Source: Synechococcus sp. PROS-7-1
Lineage (GTDB): Bacteria; Cyanobacteriota; Cyanobacteriia; PCC-6307; Cyanobiaceae
Length of the DNA stretch: 64,000 nucleotides
Assembly: GCF_014279795.1 (NCBI RefSeq)
Contig: NZ_CP047945.1
Location: 2,500,572 to 2,564,571 of the forward strand
Direction of reading: 5' to 3'
Part shown: positions 23,634 through 33,152 of the stretch, in pieces
Position numbering within the stretch: the first letter of the stretch is position 1
How the letters are laid out: each line of letters starts with the position of its first letter
The notes under the pieces: model-generated
Database searches by the model: none
The model's input: only the letters and a program-made list of their open reading frames with translations
Told to the model about the DNA's origin: nothing
Translations under genes and position numbers: made by a program

Positions 23634-24857
23634 TTGCAGCGTCCTCGGATCCCCACCCTGCTCAGTGCTTTCCTCACGCTCCTGAACGACAGGTTGAGCG
23701 AAAGCATCGTGTTTCCGCTGCTGCCCTTCCTGCTGGCGAGCTTCAATGCCGACGGACGCACCCTTGGACTTCTGGCAGGAAGTTATGCCCTTGCCCAGTT
23801 CGCCGCGACCCCGTTGATCGGAGCCCTCAGTGACCGCTTTGGCCGTCGGCCGGTGATCGCGACGTGCGTCAGTGGCTCCGTGCTGGGCCTGGGTCTGTTC
23901 GCCCTCACCGTGAGCCTCGACTGGCCAGCCGGTGCCACATTGCCCCTCATGCTGCTGTTTCTGGCGCGGTTGATCGATGGCGTGAGCGGTGGAACCGCCG
24001 CCACCGCCAGTGCGGTCTTAGCCGACATCACACCTCCCGAGCAGAGGGCTCGAGCCTTCGGCCTCATCGGTGTGGCCTTCGGACTCGGCTTCATTGTGGG
24101 GCCTTTCCTCGGAGGGCAGCTCGCACGCATCAACGTGACCGTGCCGGTGTGGGCCGCCACTGGATTCGCAGTGGTGAATCTCCTGGTGGTTCTAGGACTC
24201 CTTCCAGAAACGCATCCTGCCGATGCACGCAGAGCGATGCCGCGCAAACGGGAGCTCAATCCGTTGGCCCAAGTCATCAAAGTGACGGCCAATCCCGCCG
24301 TCGGACGGCTCTGTCTGAGTTTTTTCCTGTTTTTCCTGGCGTTCAACGGCTTCACGGCCATCCTTGTTCTCTATTTCAAACAGCGTTTCAACTGGGGTCC
24401 CGAACTGGCCAGCACGGCCTTTCTGATCGTGGGCATTGTGGCCACCGTGGTTCAGGGAGGATTGATCGGCCCGCTGGTGAAACGTCTTGGCGAGTGGCGT
24501 CTCACCCTGATCGGTCTCAGCCTGGTGATCACCGGTTGCCTGCTGATTCCATCAACAACCGTTGAACAAGCGCAACTAGGAGTTTTCAGTGCCGTGGCGA
24601 TTTTGGCGACGGGCACCGGGTTGGTGACACCAAGCCTGCGCAGCCTGGTGTCCAGGCGTCTGAACTCAGAAGGTCAGGGGGCAGCCCTCGGCAGCCTGCA
24701 GGCCCTGCAGAGTCTCGGCAGTTTTCTCGGACCTCCCCTCGCGGGACTGAGCTATGACCTGCTGGGACAGACCAGTCCGTTCCTTGGCAGTGCAGGCTTG
24801 TTGATCGCCGTGACCCTGCTGGTGGGAGGAACGCCACGTCTCCGTCGAAGTGTCTGA
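23634..24857 (+). CDS. major facilitator superfamily exporter (TetA-like)
   Basis: 407 residues, 12 predicted membrane helices. The MFS signature after helix 2 is clear, GALSDRFGRRPVIATCVSG, as is the antiporter-type ARLIDGVSGGTAATASAVLADI and FGLGFIVGPFLGGQLARI in helix 5. This resembles drug:H+ antiporter family DHA1 (TetA/MdtG). Start is TTG 23634; no ATG occurs before the first membrane helix. Divergent from the GNAT gene with 46 bases between. Physiological substrate unknown. Confidence 0.88.
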   Translation: MQRPRIPTLLSAFLTLLNDRLSESIVFPLLPFLLASFNADGRTLGLLAGSYALAQFAATPLIGALSDRFGRRPVIATCVSGSVLGLGLFALTVSLDWPAGATLPLMLLFLARLIDGVSGGTAATASAVLADITPPEQRARAFGLIGVAFGLGFIVGPFLGGQLARINVTVPVWAATGFAVVNLLVVLGLLPETHPADARRAMPRKRELNPLAQVIKVTANPAVGRLCLSFFLFFLAFNGFTAILVLYFKQRFNWGPELASTAFLIVGIVATVVQGGLIGPLVKRLGEWRLTLIGLSLVITGCLLIPSTTVEQAQLGVFSAVAILATGTGLVTPSLRSLVSRRLNSEGQGAALGSLQALQSLGSFLGPPLAGLSYDLLGQTSPFLGSAGLLIAVTLLVGGTPRLRRSV

Positions 24858-24954
24858 ACGAACGCCACAACGGCCTCGGCTCGCTTTCCAGAACACATTC
24901 CTGTCAATCCACGATTGCTACGTTGCGCGAGCCGGCTCTCCTACTGGTCACGCC

Positions 24955-27093
24955 ATGAGTGACAAAGTTCTTGCTCCCGATCTCTACATCAACCGGGAGC
25001 TCAGCTGGATCGCTTTTAACGAAAGGGTTCTCGTTCAGGCTTTGGACGAGCGGACACCGCTGCTGGAACAAGCCAAATTCAGCGCCATTTTCAGCAACAA
25101 CCTCGATGAATTCTTCATGGTGAGGGTGGCCTCTCTGAAGGCCCAGGTTGAGGCCGGCATCGAAAAACTCAGCGAAGACGGACGCACACCGATCGAGCAG
25201 CTTCACGCGATCCGCGAGCGGCTCACCCCACTGCTGCACAAGCAACAGGAGCATTACCGCTCCCGCCTGAAGAGCCAACTTCTCGACCACGGCGCCCATC
25301 TACTGGATTACGAACAGCTCAACGAGCGCCAGCGCCTCTGGGTTGACAACTATTTCCAGACAGCGATCTTCCCGGTCCTCACCCCCTTGGCCGTTGATCC
25401 GGCTCATCCCTTCCCGTTCGTGAGCAATCTGAGCCTGAATGTTGCAGCTCTGATCCACGACCCCCAAAGCGGGCAACGCCAACTCGCCCGAGTGAAAGTC
25501 CCTCAAAAGATCCTGCCCCGCTTCGTCACCATTCCCACCGATCTCGCCGGCGGTGACTGTGAACCGATTCACACCGCCGTACCTCTGGAGCAGGTGGTGG
25601 CGTTCAACCTGGGCTTGCTCTTCCCTGGCATGACCATTGAAGGTCACTATTTCTTCCGAGTCACCCGCGATGCGGACCTGGAATTGAGGGATCTCGAGGC
25701 CGATGACCTCATGATCGCCATCGAGCAGGGCTTGCGCAAACGCCGGATGGGCGGCGAAGTCGTGCGTCTGGAGGTTGCCGATGAAATGCCCCAAGACGTG
25801 GTCGAGATGCTGATGGAGGGAATGTCCGTTGAGGAGGAAGACCTTTACAGGGTTGATGGTCCTCTCGGGCTGGACGACCTCTTCGGCCTGATGGGAATTC
25901 CCCTGCCGCAACTCAAGGATGAGAGCCATTCAGGACTGACTCCCGCCATCCTCGGGCGTGCGCAGCGGAGCATGTTGGAGGACGGGTCCCTGAAAGAAGA
26001 AGAGTTCGAAAGCATCTTCTCGGTGGTGCGGCGCCGCGACGTTTTGCTTCACCATCCCTACGACCTCTTCTCCACATCCGTAGAGGAATTCATCAACCAG
26101 GCGGCTGATGACCCCCTGGTGATGGGCATCAAGATGACCCTCTACCGCACCTCCAAGGATTCACCGATCATCGCCGCGTTGATTCGCGCCGCTGAGAATG
26201 GAAAGCAGGTGATGGCCCTGGTGGAACTGAAGGCCCGCTTCGATGAAGACAACAACATTCAATGGGCCAAGCACCTGGAACGGTCCGGCGTGCATGTTGT
26301 CTATGGCGTTCTTGGTCTAAAGACCCACACCAAAATCGTTCTGGTAGTCCGTAAGGAGAAAGAGCGCCTGCGGAGTTACGTGCATATCGGAACTGGAAAT
26401 TACAACTCCAAAACCTCACGGCTGTACACCGACCTCGGACTTCTTTCAGCACGACCGGAACTGGGCCAAGACCTCGTGGAGCTGTTCAATTACCTCACGG
26501 GTTTCTCCAAACAGCAGGGGTTCCGCAAGCTTCTGGTGGCACCCGTTTCCCTGCGCAAGGGAATGGAAAATCTGATCCGCAGAGAGATCGAGCATGCCCA
26601 GCAGGGCCGGGGAGGCCACATCCGGGCCAAGATGAATTCCCTTGTGGACCCTGGAATCATTGCCCTGCTGTATGAAGCCTCTCAAGCCGGAGTCAAAATC
26701 GAATTGATCATCCGTGGAATGTGCTGCCTCTACCCAGGCCGCAAAGGGCTCAGTGAATCCATCAGCGTGGTCAGCATTATTGGGCGTTTCCTTGAACACT
26801 CACGCATTTTCTGGTTCGGGAATGGTGGCAGCCCTGAGGTTTACATCGGCAGTGCTGACTGGATGCCCCGCAACCTTGATCGACGCGTCGAAGCAGTCAC
26901 TCCAGTGGAAGAGCCGACGCTACGCGAACAACTCGAACGACTTCTGCAGGTTTACCTCGACGACAACCGCGGCGCCTTTGATATGCAGAGCAACGGCGAT
27001 TTCACGCAGCGTCATCCCGAAGGTACAGAGCGGAATTCTCAACTTCAACTCATTGAAACCTGGAAAAAAGGCGTTCCCGCTCAGAATGAGTGA
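24955..27093 (+). CDS. ppk1: polyphosphate kinase 1
   Basis: 712 residues. PPK1 reversibly polymerises the ATP gamma-phosphate into polyphosphate. The N-domain begins DLYINRELSWIAFNERVL with SNNLDEFFMVRV; catalytic core features are TLYRTSKDSPIIAALIRAAE, VELKARFDEDNNIQWAKHLE, the autophosphorylated His in GLKTHTKIVLVVRKE, and the second His in NGGSPEVYIGSADWMPRNLD region (ADWMPRNLDRRVE). ATG 24955 is preferred to an upstream frame start at 24850, which overlaps the MFS gene and adds unconserved residues. Confidence 0.97.
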   Translation: MSDKVLAPDLYINRELSWIAFNERVLVQALDERTPLLEQAKFSAIFSNNLDEFFMVRVASLKAQVEAGIEKLSEDGRTPIEQLHAIRERLTPLLHKQQEHYRSRLKSQLLDHGAHLLDYEQLNERQRLWVDNYFQTAIFPVLTPLAVDPAHPFPFVSNLSLNVAALIHDPQSGQRQLARVKVPQKILPRFVTIPTDLAGGDCEPIHTAVPLEQVVAFNLGLLFPGMTIEGHYFFRVTRDADLELRDLEADDLMIAIEQGLRKRRMGGEVVRLEVADEMPQDVVEMLMEGMSVEEEDLYRVDGPLGLDDLFGLMGIPLPQLKDESHSGLTPAILGRAQRSMLEDGSLKEEEFESIFSVVRRRDVLLHHPYDLFSTSVEEFINQAADDPLVMGIKMTLYRTSKDSPIIAALIRAAENGKQVMALVELKARFDEDNNIQWAKHLERSGVHVVYGVLGLKTHTKIVLVVRKEKERLRSYVHIGTGNYNSKTSRLYTDLGLLSARPELGQDLVELFNYLTGFSKQQGFRKLLVAPVSLRKGMENLIRREIEHAQQGRGGHIRAKMNSLVDPGIIALLYEASQAGVKIELIIRGMCCLYPGRKGLSESISVVSIIGRFLEHSRIFWFGNGGSPEVYIGSADWMPRNLDRRVEAVTPVEEPTLREQLERLLQVYLDDNRGAFDMQSNGDFTQRHPEGTERNSQLQLIETWKKGVPAQNE

Positions 27094-27269
27094 GCGAAAT
27101 TCAGTTAAATCCGCAACATAAAACCGAGTGGATACTGCGCATCTGCCCCTTAATTGATCAAACCGCTTCCGATCCATTTGCGGTTACGGAAAGACTTTCG
27201 ATTCATTGAGGTCACACCCTTGAACGAGTGCTAAATTGCGCGCAAATCTAATTTCAGGAGGCCAGGGTG

Positions 27270-28289
27270 ATGGGGATCCCTCTGGAGTCTGAGGTCGAGA
27301 CCTCCATGGTCTCTTCCAAAGAACCTGTTTTGCCGGCGACTAGCCAGCGCAATTCAGGGTCACGTTCACGCACAACGTCGAATCGCTCGAGTCGTCAAAC
27401 AGGCCGTCTCTCGACCGATTCCATTGGTTATTACCTCAGCAGCATTGGCCGCGTGCCCCTGCTGACTGCAGCAGAGGAGATCGAGCTTGCGCATCACGTG
27501 CAGGCCATGAAGGAACTGTTGGATGTTCCGGATGATGAACGCACTCCTCGGCAGCGTCATCGCATCCGCATGGGCAAACGGGCCAGAGATCGGATGATGG
27601 CGGCCAACCTTCGCCTTGTGGTGAGCGTTGCCAAGAAGTATCAGAACCAAGGTTTGGAATTGCTGGATCTCGTCCAGGAAGGAGCCATCGGCCTGGAGAG
27701 AGCGGTCGACAAATTCGACCCCGCCATGGGCTACAAATTCTCGACCTATGCCTACTGGTGGATCCGTCAGGGAATGACCCGGGCCATCGACAACAGTGCA
27801 CGGACGATTCGTCTGCCGATTCACATCAGCGAAAAGCTCTCAAAGATGCGACGCATCACCAGGGAGCTATCCCATCGCTTCGGTCGTCAACCCAATCGCC
27901 TCGAGCTCGCCAACGCGATGGGGATCGAACCACGCGATCTCGAAGAACTGATCTCTCAAAGTGCACCCTGCGCATCTCTCGACGCCCACGCCAGAGGTGA
28001 AGAAGATCGCAGCACGCTCGGAGAATTGATTCCAGACCCCAACGGTGATGAGCCGATGGAAGGCATGGATCGAAGTATTCAAAAAGAACACCTCGGAGGT
28101 TGGCTGGCCCAACTCAATGAGCGGGAACAGAAAATCCTTCGCCTGCGCTTTGGACTGGATGGAGCAGAACCACTCACCCTGGCCGAAATTGGTCGTCAGA
28201 TCAATGTCTCTCGGGAACGCGTTAGGCAACTGGAAGCCAAAGCAATCCTCAAGTTGCGCACCATGACCGACCAGCAACAGGCCGCCTGA
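27270..28289 (+). CDS. group 2 sigma-70 family RNA polymerase sigma factor
   Basis: 339 residues. An unstructured Ser/Arg-rich N-terminus precedes region 1.2 (DSIGYYLSSIGRVPLLTAAE), regions 2.1-2.4 (ANLRLVVSVAKKYQNQGLEL, YKFSTYAYWWIRQGMTRAI), region 3 and region 4 with the helix-turn-helix TLAEIGRQINVSRERVRQLE. Lack of a long region 1.1 marks it as a non-essential group 2 factor (SigB-E type) rather than the housekeeping SigA. An AGGAGG ribosome-binding site at 27256-27261 supports ATG 27270. Group 2 factors in cyanobacteria respond to stress, nutrient and light changes. Confidence 0.93.
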   Translation: MGIPLESEVETSMVSSKEPVLPATSQRNSGSRSRTTSNRSSRQTGRLSTDSIGYYLSSIGRVPLLTAAEEIELAHHVQAMKELLDVPDDERTPRQRHRIRMGKRARDRMMAANLRLVVSVAKKYQNQGLELLDLVQEGAIGLERAVDKFDPAMGYKFSTYAYWWIRQGMTRAIDNSARTIRLPIHISEKLSKMRRITRELSHRFGRQPNRLELANAMGIEPRDLEELISQSAPCASLDAHARGEEDRSTLGELIPDPNGDEPMEGMDRSIQKEHLGGWLAQLNEREQKILRLRFGLDGAEPLTLAEIGRQINVSRERVRQLEAKAILKLRTMTDQQQAA

Positions 28290-28293
28290 TCCT

Positions 28294-28938
28294 TTGGTGC
28301 CGTCGCTGCTGGTGATTGGGGCCTGGATGGCTCTGGTTCTCTCAACAGCGGTGCTTTGCCGACGCGTCTTGCCGGAGCAAAAGGAACTCAGCCGCAAAAT
28401 CGTTCATATCGGTACCGGACCCGTCGTTCCCTTGGCTTGGTGGCTGCAACTTCCGGCCTGGGTGGCTGTTCCAGCCGCACTCTCAGTCACCATCATCACC
28501 GCAATCAACCATCGCTGGCGACTACTCCCAGCTGTTGAAGATATTGATCGACACAGCTACGGAACAGTGGCGTATGGACTGGCCATCACTCTTCTTCTCA
28601 TCCTTTTCTGGCCTGAACAGGCCATCGCCGCCTGTGCTGGGGTGATGGTGATGGCCTTGGGTGATGGCTTTGCAGGCTTGGTTGGGCGAGGTCTCCACTC
28701 ACCAACCTGGAGCCTATGGCAACAACGGAAATCTGTCGCTGGAACACTGACAATGGCCCTGGTCACGGCAGCGGTGCTGACCATGCTCGTGTTGATCAGT
28801 CAAAGCGCATTCCAGCCGATTCGCGTTTTGATCGTGTGTGCTCTGGCTGTTGGCCTTGAGCAACTGAGTCGATGGGGGATCGACAACCTCAGCGTGCCGA
28901 TCGCTGTGGGCTTGAGCTGGTCTTGGATGGTCTCTTAG
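28294..28938 (+). CDS. phytol/dolichol kinase-like membrane protein
   Basis: 214 residues with about six membrane spans, of the polyprenol kinase/CTP-dependent family that includes plant phytol kinase VTE5. Typical motifs: SRKIVHIGTGPVVPLAWWLQ after the first span, then VMVMALGDGFAGLVGRG and WSLWQQRKSVAGTLTMAL. The likely role is phosphorylating phytol from chlorophyll turnover for tocopherol or chlorophyll synthesis, by family. Start TTG 28294 or GTG 28297, just after the sigma factor stop. Confidence 0.8.
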   Translation: MVPSLLVIGAWMALVLSTAVLCRRVLPEQKELSRKIVHIGTGPVVPLAWWLQLPAWVAVPAALSVTIITAINHRWRLLPAVEDIDRHSYGTVAYGLAITLLLILFWPEQAIAACAGVMVMALGDGFAGLVGRGLHSPTWSLWQQRKSVAGTLTMALVTAAVLTMLVLISQSAFQPIRVLIVCALAVGLEQLSRWGIDNLSVPIAVGLSWSWMVS

Positions 28939-29255
28939 ACACGCAGCAACCGTTCCAAATGCAGGCACCAGTCACGGCTGCTGCCCAGGGCTGTGACGAG
29001 ACACTGATCATCCGGCAAGGAACGGAGCCTGCCCTGCCAAGTCTGAATCTCGCCTGCTTGGTCAACCCAGAAGTGCATCACCTGCTGATGCAAGGCATCG
29101 AGATCCCAACACTGCTGATTCGCAACGGCACTTGACCAATCGAGCAGAGCATCGAGCTGAAGCGGACGAAAACCCTGAACCCAGAGCCCGGTTTCCCGCT
29201 CCAGTTCGTAGAGGCGCATCAAATCGCCAAAACCAAGAATATGAATCCCAAACAT
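28935..29255 (-). CDS. hypothetical protein
   Basis: 106 residues: MFGIHILGFGDLMRLYELER, then WVQGFRPLQLDALLDWSSAV and a Leu/Trp-rich helical end with CLVTALGSSRDWCLHLERLL. Soluble, Trp- and Leu-rich; no motif recognised. The start may also be the ATG at 29219. It converges with the phytol-kinase-like gene (4-base overlap). A CIRCE-like palindrome lies about 110 bases upstream (29366-29396). Confidence 0.6.
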   Translation of the reverse strand: MFGIHILGFGDLMRLYELERETGLWVQGFRPLQLDALLDWSSAVANQQCWDLDALHQQVMHFWVDQAGEIQTWQGRLRSLPDDQCLVTALGSSRDWCLHLERLLRV

Positions 29256-29365
29256 GCTGAAAGCTTCCAGGCAAAGTTGCCCAAAATTAAAATAATCGAG
29301 CAGATCGAAAGTTCACGATGAACTGAACACTAAGACGGCCTATTTCAAGTTCAAAGTTGTCAATG

Positions 29366-29396
29366 AGTTGGCACTCATGCAGCTCGAGTGCCAACT
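29366..29396. repeat. CIRCE-like inverted repeat (11-bp arms, 9-base spacer)
   Basis: AGTTGGCACTC and GAGTGCCAACT flank the 9-base spacer ATGCAGCTC. The arrangement TTGGCACTC-N9-GAGTGCCAA differs by one symmetrical base from the HrcA operator CIRCE (TTAGCACTC-N9-GAGTGCTAA). It covers the last codons and stop of the DAHP synthase gene and is upstream of the 28935-29255 gene. No T-run on the minus strand; a TTTC run follows on the plus strand. Operator or terminator are both possible. Confidence 0.6.
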
Positions 29397-30439
29397 TTCT
29401 TCCGCGAATCAGCCAAACCTTCCAGCAGTTCGGCTGTCGTCTCCAGACTGATGCAAGCGTCCGTGACGCTTTGGCCGTAGGTCAGCGCTGATCGGTCGGC
29501 ACTGATCTTTTGATTGCCCTCAACAAGATGGCTTTCCAGCATCACCCCCATCACGTGCGCTGAACCCTGCTCCACTTGAGCTGCCACAGCTTTCAACACC
29601 TCACCTTGACGGCGGAAATCCTTATTCGAGTTGCCATGGCTGCAATCCACCATCAACCGGTCAGGCAGTCCCGCTGCTTTCAATTCTTCAGCAGCGTCCT
29701 GAATCGCCTCGAGGTGGTAATTCGTACCCCGGTTGCCTCCCCGCAACACGAGATGACCATCCGGATTACCGGTGGTACTCACAATCGATGCATGTCCCTC
29801 GCGATTGATTCCAAGAAAATGATGCGGTTTCGATGCGGCCTGCATGGCGTTGATGGCAATGGTGGCGCTGCCATCGGTGCTGTTTTTGTAGCCGATCGGC
29901 ATCGACAAGCCCGAAGCCATTTCACGGTGCGTCTGGCTTTCGGTGGTGCGGGCGCCAATCGCCGTCCAGCTGATCAGATCGGCGATGTATTGAGGAACCA
30001 CAGGATCGAGCAGTTCTGTGGCACAGGGCATTCCATCCCTTGCCAAATCGAGCAGTAACGACCGCGCCATGCGCAACCCCGTGTTGATGTCGTAGGAACC
30101 ATCGAGATTTGGATCATTGATGAGGCCCTTCCAACCCACGGTGGTGCGTGGCTTCTCGAAGTAAACACGCATCACAACCTCAAGCTCAGAGGCATGACGT
30201 TCACGCAGGGGAGCCAATCGGCTGGCGTACTCCCTCGCCGCATCCACATCATGGACAGAGCAGGGGCCAACGATCACCAGTAGCCGCCGGTCAAGGCCTC
30301 TGAGAATGGCTTGAATCCGACTGCGAGACGTGGCCACGGTCTCCGTTGCCCTGGCATCAATCGGCAGATCTCCATGCAGCAGGGCGGGAGGAACCAGAGG
30401 TCTGGTATCCACCACATGGAGATCGTGTGTGGTGGTCAT
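29375..30439 (-). CDS. aroG: 3-deoxy-7-phosphoheptulonate synthase (DAHP synthase, class I alpha)
   Basis: 354 residues catalysing condensation of phosphoenolpyruvate and erythrose 4-phosphate, the entry to the shikimate pathway. Motifs: LLVIVGPCSVHDVDAAREYA, VVMRVYFEKPRTTVGWKGL, GLRMARSLLLDLARDGMPCA, GARTTESQTHREMASGLS, DGHLVLRGGNRGTNYH and VDCSHGNSNKDFRRQ. This is the AroF/G/H type, normally feedback controlled by an aromatic amino acid. ATG 30439 gives the normal size. Divergent from acnB. aroE of the same pathway is at 43564. Confidence 0.96.
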   Translation of the reverse strand: MTTTHDLHVVDTRPLVPPALLHGDLPIDARATETVATSRSRIQAILRGLDRRLLVIVGPCSVHDVDAAREYASRLAPLRERHASELEVVMRVYFEKPRTTVGWKGLINDPNLDGSYDINTGLRMARSLLLDLARDGMPCATELLDPVVPQYIADLISWTAIGARTTESQTHREMASGLSMPIGYKNSTDGSATIAINAMQAASKPHHFLGINREGHASIVSTTGNPDGHLVLRGGNRGTNYHLEAIQDAAEELKAAGLPDRLMVDCSHGNSNKDFRRQGEVLKAVAAQVEQGSAHVMGVMLESHLVEGNQKISADRSALTYGQSVTDACISLETTAELLEGLADSRKKVGTRAA

Positions 30440-30552
30440 ACCAAAAGAATTAGGCTGATTTAGGTTACGCAAACCAAGGACACCCGCCGGCTTCCGGAAC
30501 GGAACGGTGACGCAGGAGAATGGCCTGCAATTCCGTTCCTGTGCTGATTTTG

Positions 30553-33135
30553 ATGCTGAGCACCTACCGCGAGAACGCTGCCGAACGTTTGGCCCTTGGG
30601 ATTCCGGCGCTGCCCCTGGACGCAAACCAGGCCAAGGCACTTACGGAGCTGCTGGAGAATCCACCGTCGGGTGAGGAGCAAGAGCTTCTGCATCTGCTCA
30701 TCGATCGAATCCCCCCCGGCGTCGACGAAGCGGCCTATGTGAAAGCCACCTGGCTCAGTGCCGTGGCACAGGGGGACACCACCAGTCCACTGGTGTCGCC
30801 CCTGGAGGCCACCCGCCTGCTCGGAACGATGGTGGGCGGTTACAACGTTGCGGCCCTGATCGAGCTGCTCCAGCACAGCGACGCGCAGCTGGCCGGATGC
30901 GCCGCTGAAGGCCTCAGTCGAACCCTGCTGGTGTACGACGCCTTCAATGAAGTGATGGAGCTGGCCTCCAGCAACCGCTTCGCCAAGCAGGTGGTGGACA
31001 GCTGGGCGGCTGCCGAATGGTTCACCTCGAAGCCGGAGCTGGCCGACACGATCACGGTGACCGTGTTCAAGGTGGAAGGAGAAACCAACACCGACGACCT
31101 TTCGCCCGCCACCCACGCCACCACCCGGCCAGACATTCCTCTACACGCTCTGGCGATGCTGGAGACCCGCGATCCGGACGGCCTGAAAACAATCGCAACC
31201 CTCAAAGAAAAGGGGCATCCCGTGGCCTATGTGGGCGACGTGGTGGGCACCGGCAGCTCCAGGAAAAGCGCCATCAACTCCGTGCTCTGGCACACCGGCG
31301 ATGACATCCCCCACGTCCCCAACAAACGGGGCGGCGGCGTCATCCTCGGCGGCAAGATCGCGCCGATCTTCTTCAACACTGCGGAAGACTCCGGCGCCCT
31401 GCCGATCGAATGCGATGTCACCGTGCTGAACACCGGTGATGTGATCACCATCCGGCCCCATACCGGCACGATCGAACGGGACGGTGAGGTGGTGAGCCGC
31501 TTCGAACTCAAGCCCAGCACCATCAGTGACGAGGTGCGGGCCGGTGGGCGCATCCCCCTGATGATCGGCCGGGCTCTCACCGACAAAGTGCGCGCCAAAC
31601 TCGGCCTCGCACCCTCTGAACTGTTCATCCGCCCCTCGGCACCGGCCGACACCGGCAAGGGCTTCACCCTCGCCCAGAAGATGGTGGGCAAGGCCTGCGG
31701 CCTGCCCGGTGTGCGCCCCGGCACCAGCTGCGAGCCGCTGATGACCACCGTTGGCTCTCAAGACACCACTGGGCCGATGACCCGGGATGAAATGAAGGAA
31801 CTGGCCTGCCTGGGCTTCTCCTCCGACCTGGTGATGCAGAGCTTCTGCCACACCGCGGCCTATCCCAAACCGGTGGACCTCCAAACCCAGAAGGATCTGC
31901 CTGATTTCTTCGCCCAGCGCGGTGGGGTGGCCCTGCGCCCCGGTGACGGGATCATCCACAGCTGGCTCAATCGCATGCTGCTGCCCGACACCGTGGGCAC
32001 CGGCGGCGACAGCCACACCCGCTTCCCCTTGGGCATCTCCTTCCCCGCCGGTTCAGGCCTGGTGGCCTTCGCCGCGGCCATCGGCGCCATGCCCCTGGAC
32101 ATGCCGGAATCGGTACTGGTGCGCTTCAGCGGCTCCCTGCAACCGGGTGTCACCCTGCGGGATGTGGTGAATGCGATTCCCTGGGTGGCCATCCAACGCG
32201 GGCTGCTCACCGTGGAGAAGGCCAACAAAAAGAACTTGTTCAATGGCCGGATCATGGAGATCGAAGGTCTTCCCGACCTCAAGCTCGAGCAGGCCTTCGA
32301 ACTCACCGACGCCAGCGCTGAGCGCTCCTGCGCCGGCTGCACCATCAAGCTCTCGGAAGAAACCGTGAGCGAATACCTGCGCAGCAACGTGGCGTTGCTT
32401 AAGAACATGATCGCCCGCGGCTACAGCGATGCCCGCACCCTGGCCCGCCGCATCAAGGAGATGGAAGCCTGGCTGGCCAATCCACAGCTCCTCAGTGCCG
32501 ACGGCGATGCCGAGTATGCCGAGATCCTGGAGATCAACCTCGACGAGCTCACCGAACCGGTGGTGGCCTGCCCCAACGATCCCGACAACGTGAAGCTGTT
32601 GAGCGAGGTGGCCGGTGATCCGGTGCAAGAGGTGTTCATCGGCTCCTGCATGACCAACATCGGCCACTACCGCGCCGCAGCCAAGGTGCTGGAAGGTGCC
32701 GGTCCGAACCAGGCCCGCCTCTGGGTGTGTCCCCCCACCCGCATGGACGAAGAAACCCTCAAAGCCGAGGGCTACTACGCCACCTTCGAGGCTGCTGGCT
32801 CTCGGATGGAGATGCCAGGTTGCTCCCTGTGCATGGGCAACCAAGCACGGGTGGACGACAACACCACCGTGTTCTCCACCAGCACCCGGAACTTCAACAA
32901 CCGTCTCGGCAAAGGCGCTCAGGTGTATCTGGGCAGCGCCGAACTGGCGGCGGTGTGTGCCCAGCTGGGCCGGATCCCCACCCCTCAGGAGTACCGCAGC
33001 ATCGCGGCTGAAAAGATCGATCCGCTCTCTGATGAGCTCTATCGCTACCTCAACTTCGACCAGATCTCCGGTTTCGAGGATCAAGGCCGAACCATCAGCG
33101 CGGACGATGTAGCCGAAGTGCTGACTGGGTCCTGA
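30553..33135 (+). CDS. acnB: aconitate hydratase B
   Basis: 860 residues, matching bifunctional aconitase B (citrate/isocitrate and 2-methylisocitrate). Features: N-terminal HEAT-like domain ([20 protein letters not shown]), swivelling domain with [20 protein letters not shown], and the [4Fe-4S] ligands in [18 protein letters not shown] and [23 protein letters not shown] 30553 is where AcnB homology begins; 11 in-frame residues upstream are ignored. Feeds 2-oxoglutarate production, the carbon skeleton and NtcA/PII signal for ammonium assimilation. Confidence 0.97.
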   Translation: MLSTYRENAAERLALGIPALPLDANQAKALTELLENPPSGEEQELLHLLIDRIPPGVDEAAYVKATWLSAVAQGDTTSPLVSPLEATRLLGTMVGGYNVAALIELLQHSDAQLAGCAAEGLSRTLLVYDAFNEVMELASSNRFAKQVVDSWAAAEWFTSKPELADTITVTVFKVEGETNTDDLSPATHATTRPDIPLHALAMLETRDPDGLKTIATLKEKGHPVAYVGDVVGTGSSRKSAINSVLWHTGDDIPHVPNKRGGGVILGGKIAPIFFNTAEDSGALPIECDVTVLNTGDVITIRPHTGTIERDGEVVSRFELKPSTISDEVRAGGRIPLMIGRALTDKVRAKLGLAPSELFIRPSAPADTGKGFTLAQKMVGKACGLPGVRPGTSCEPLMTTVGSQDTTGPMTRDEMKELACLGFSSDLVMQSFCHTAAYPKPVDLQTQKDLPDFFAQRGGVALRPGDGIIHSWLNRMLLPDTVGTGGDSHTRFPLGISFPAGSGLVAFAAAIGAMPLDMPESVLVRFSGSLQPGVTLRDVVNAIPWVAIQRGLLTVEKANKKNLFNGRIMEIEGLPDLKLEQAFELTDASAERSCAGCTIKLSEETVSEYLRSNVALLKNMIARGYSDARTLARRIKEMEAWLANPQLLSADGDAEYAEILEINLDELTEPVVACPNDPDNVKLLSEVAGDPVQEVFIGSCMTNIGHYRAAAKVLEGAGPNQARLWVCPPTRMDEETLKAEGYYATFEAAGSRMEMPGCSLCMGNQARVDDNTTVFSTSTRNFNNRLGKGAQVYLGSAELAAVCAQLGRIPTPQEYRSIAAEKIDPLSDELYRYLNFDQISGFEDQGRTISADDVAEVLTGS

Positions 33136-33152
33136 CCCGGATCAGCACTGCC

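Noticed and set aside
27226-27234. GAGTGCTAA, a CIRCE half-site upstream of the sigma factor gene
   Set aside because: The partner TTAGCACTC is absent at the required 9-base spacing.
31141-33084. Long minus-strand frames opposite acnB
   Set aside because: Antisense shadows with Gly/His-rich non-protein-like composition; acnB is certain.
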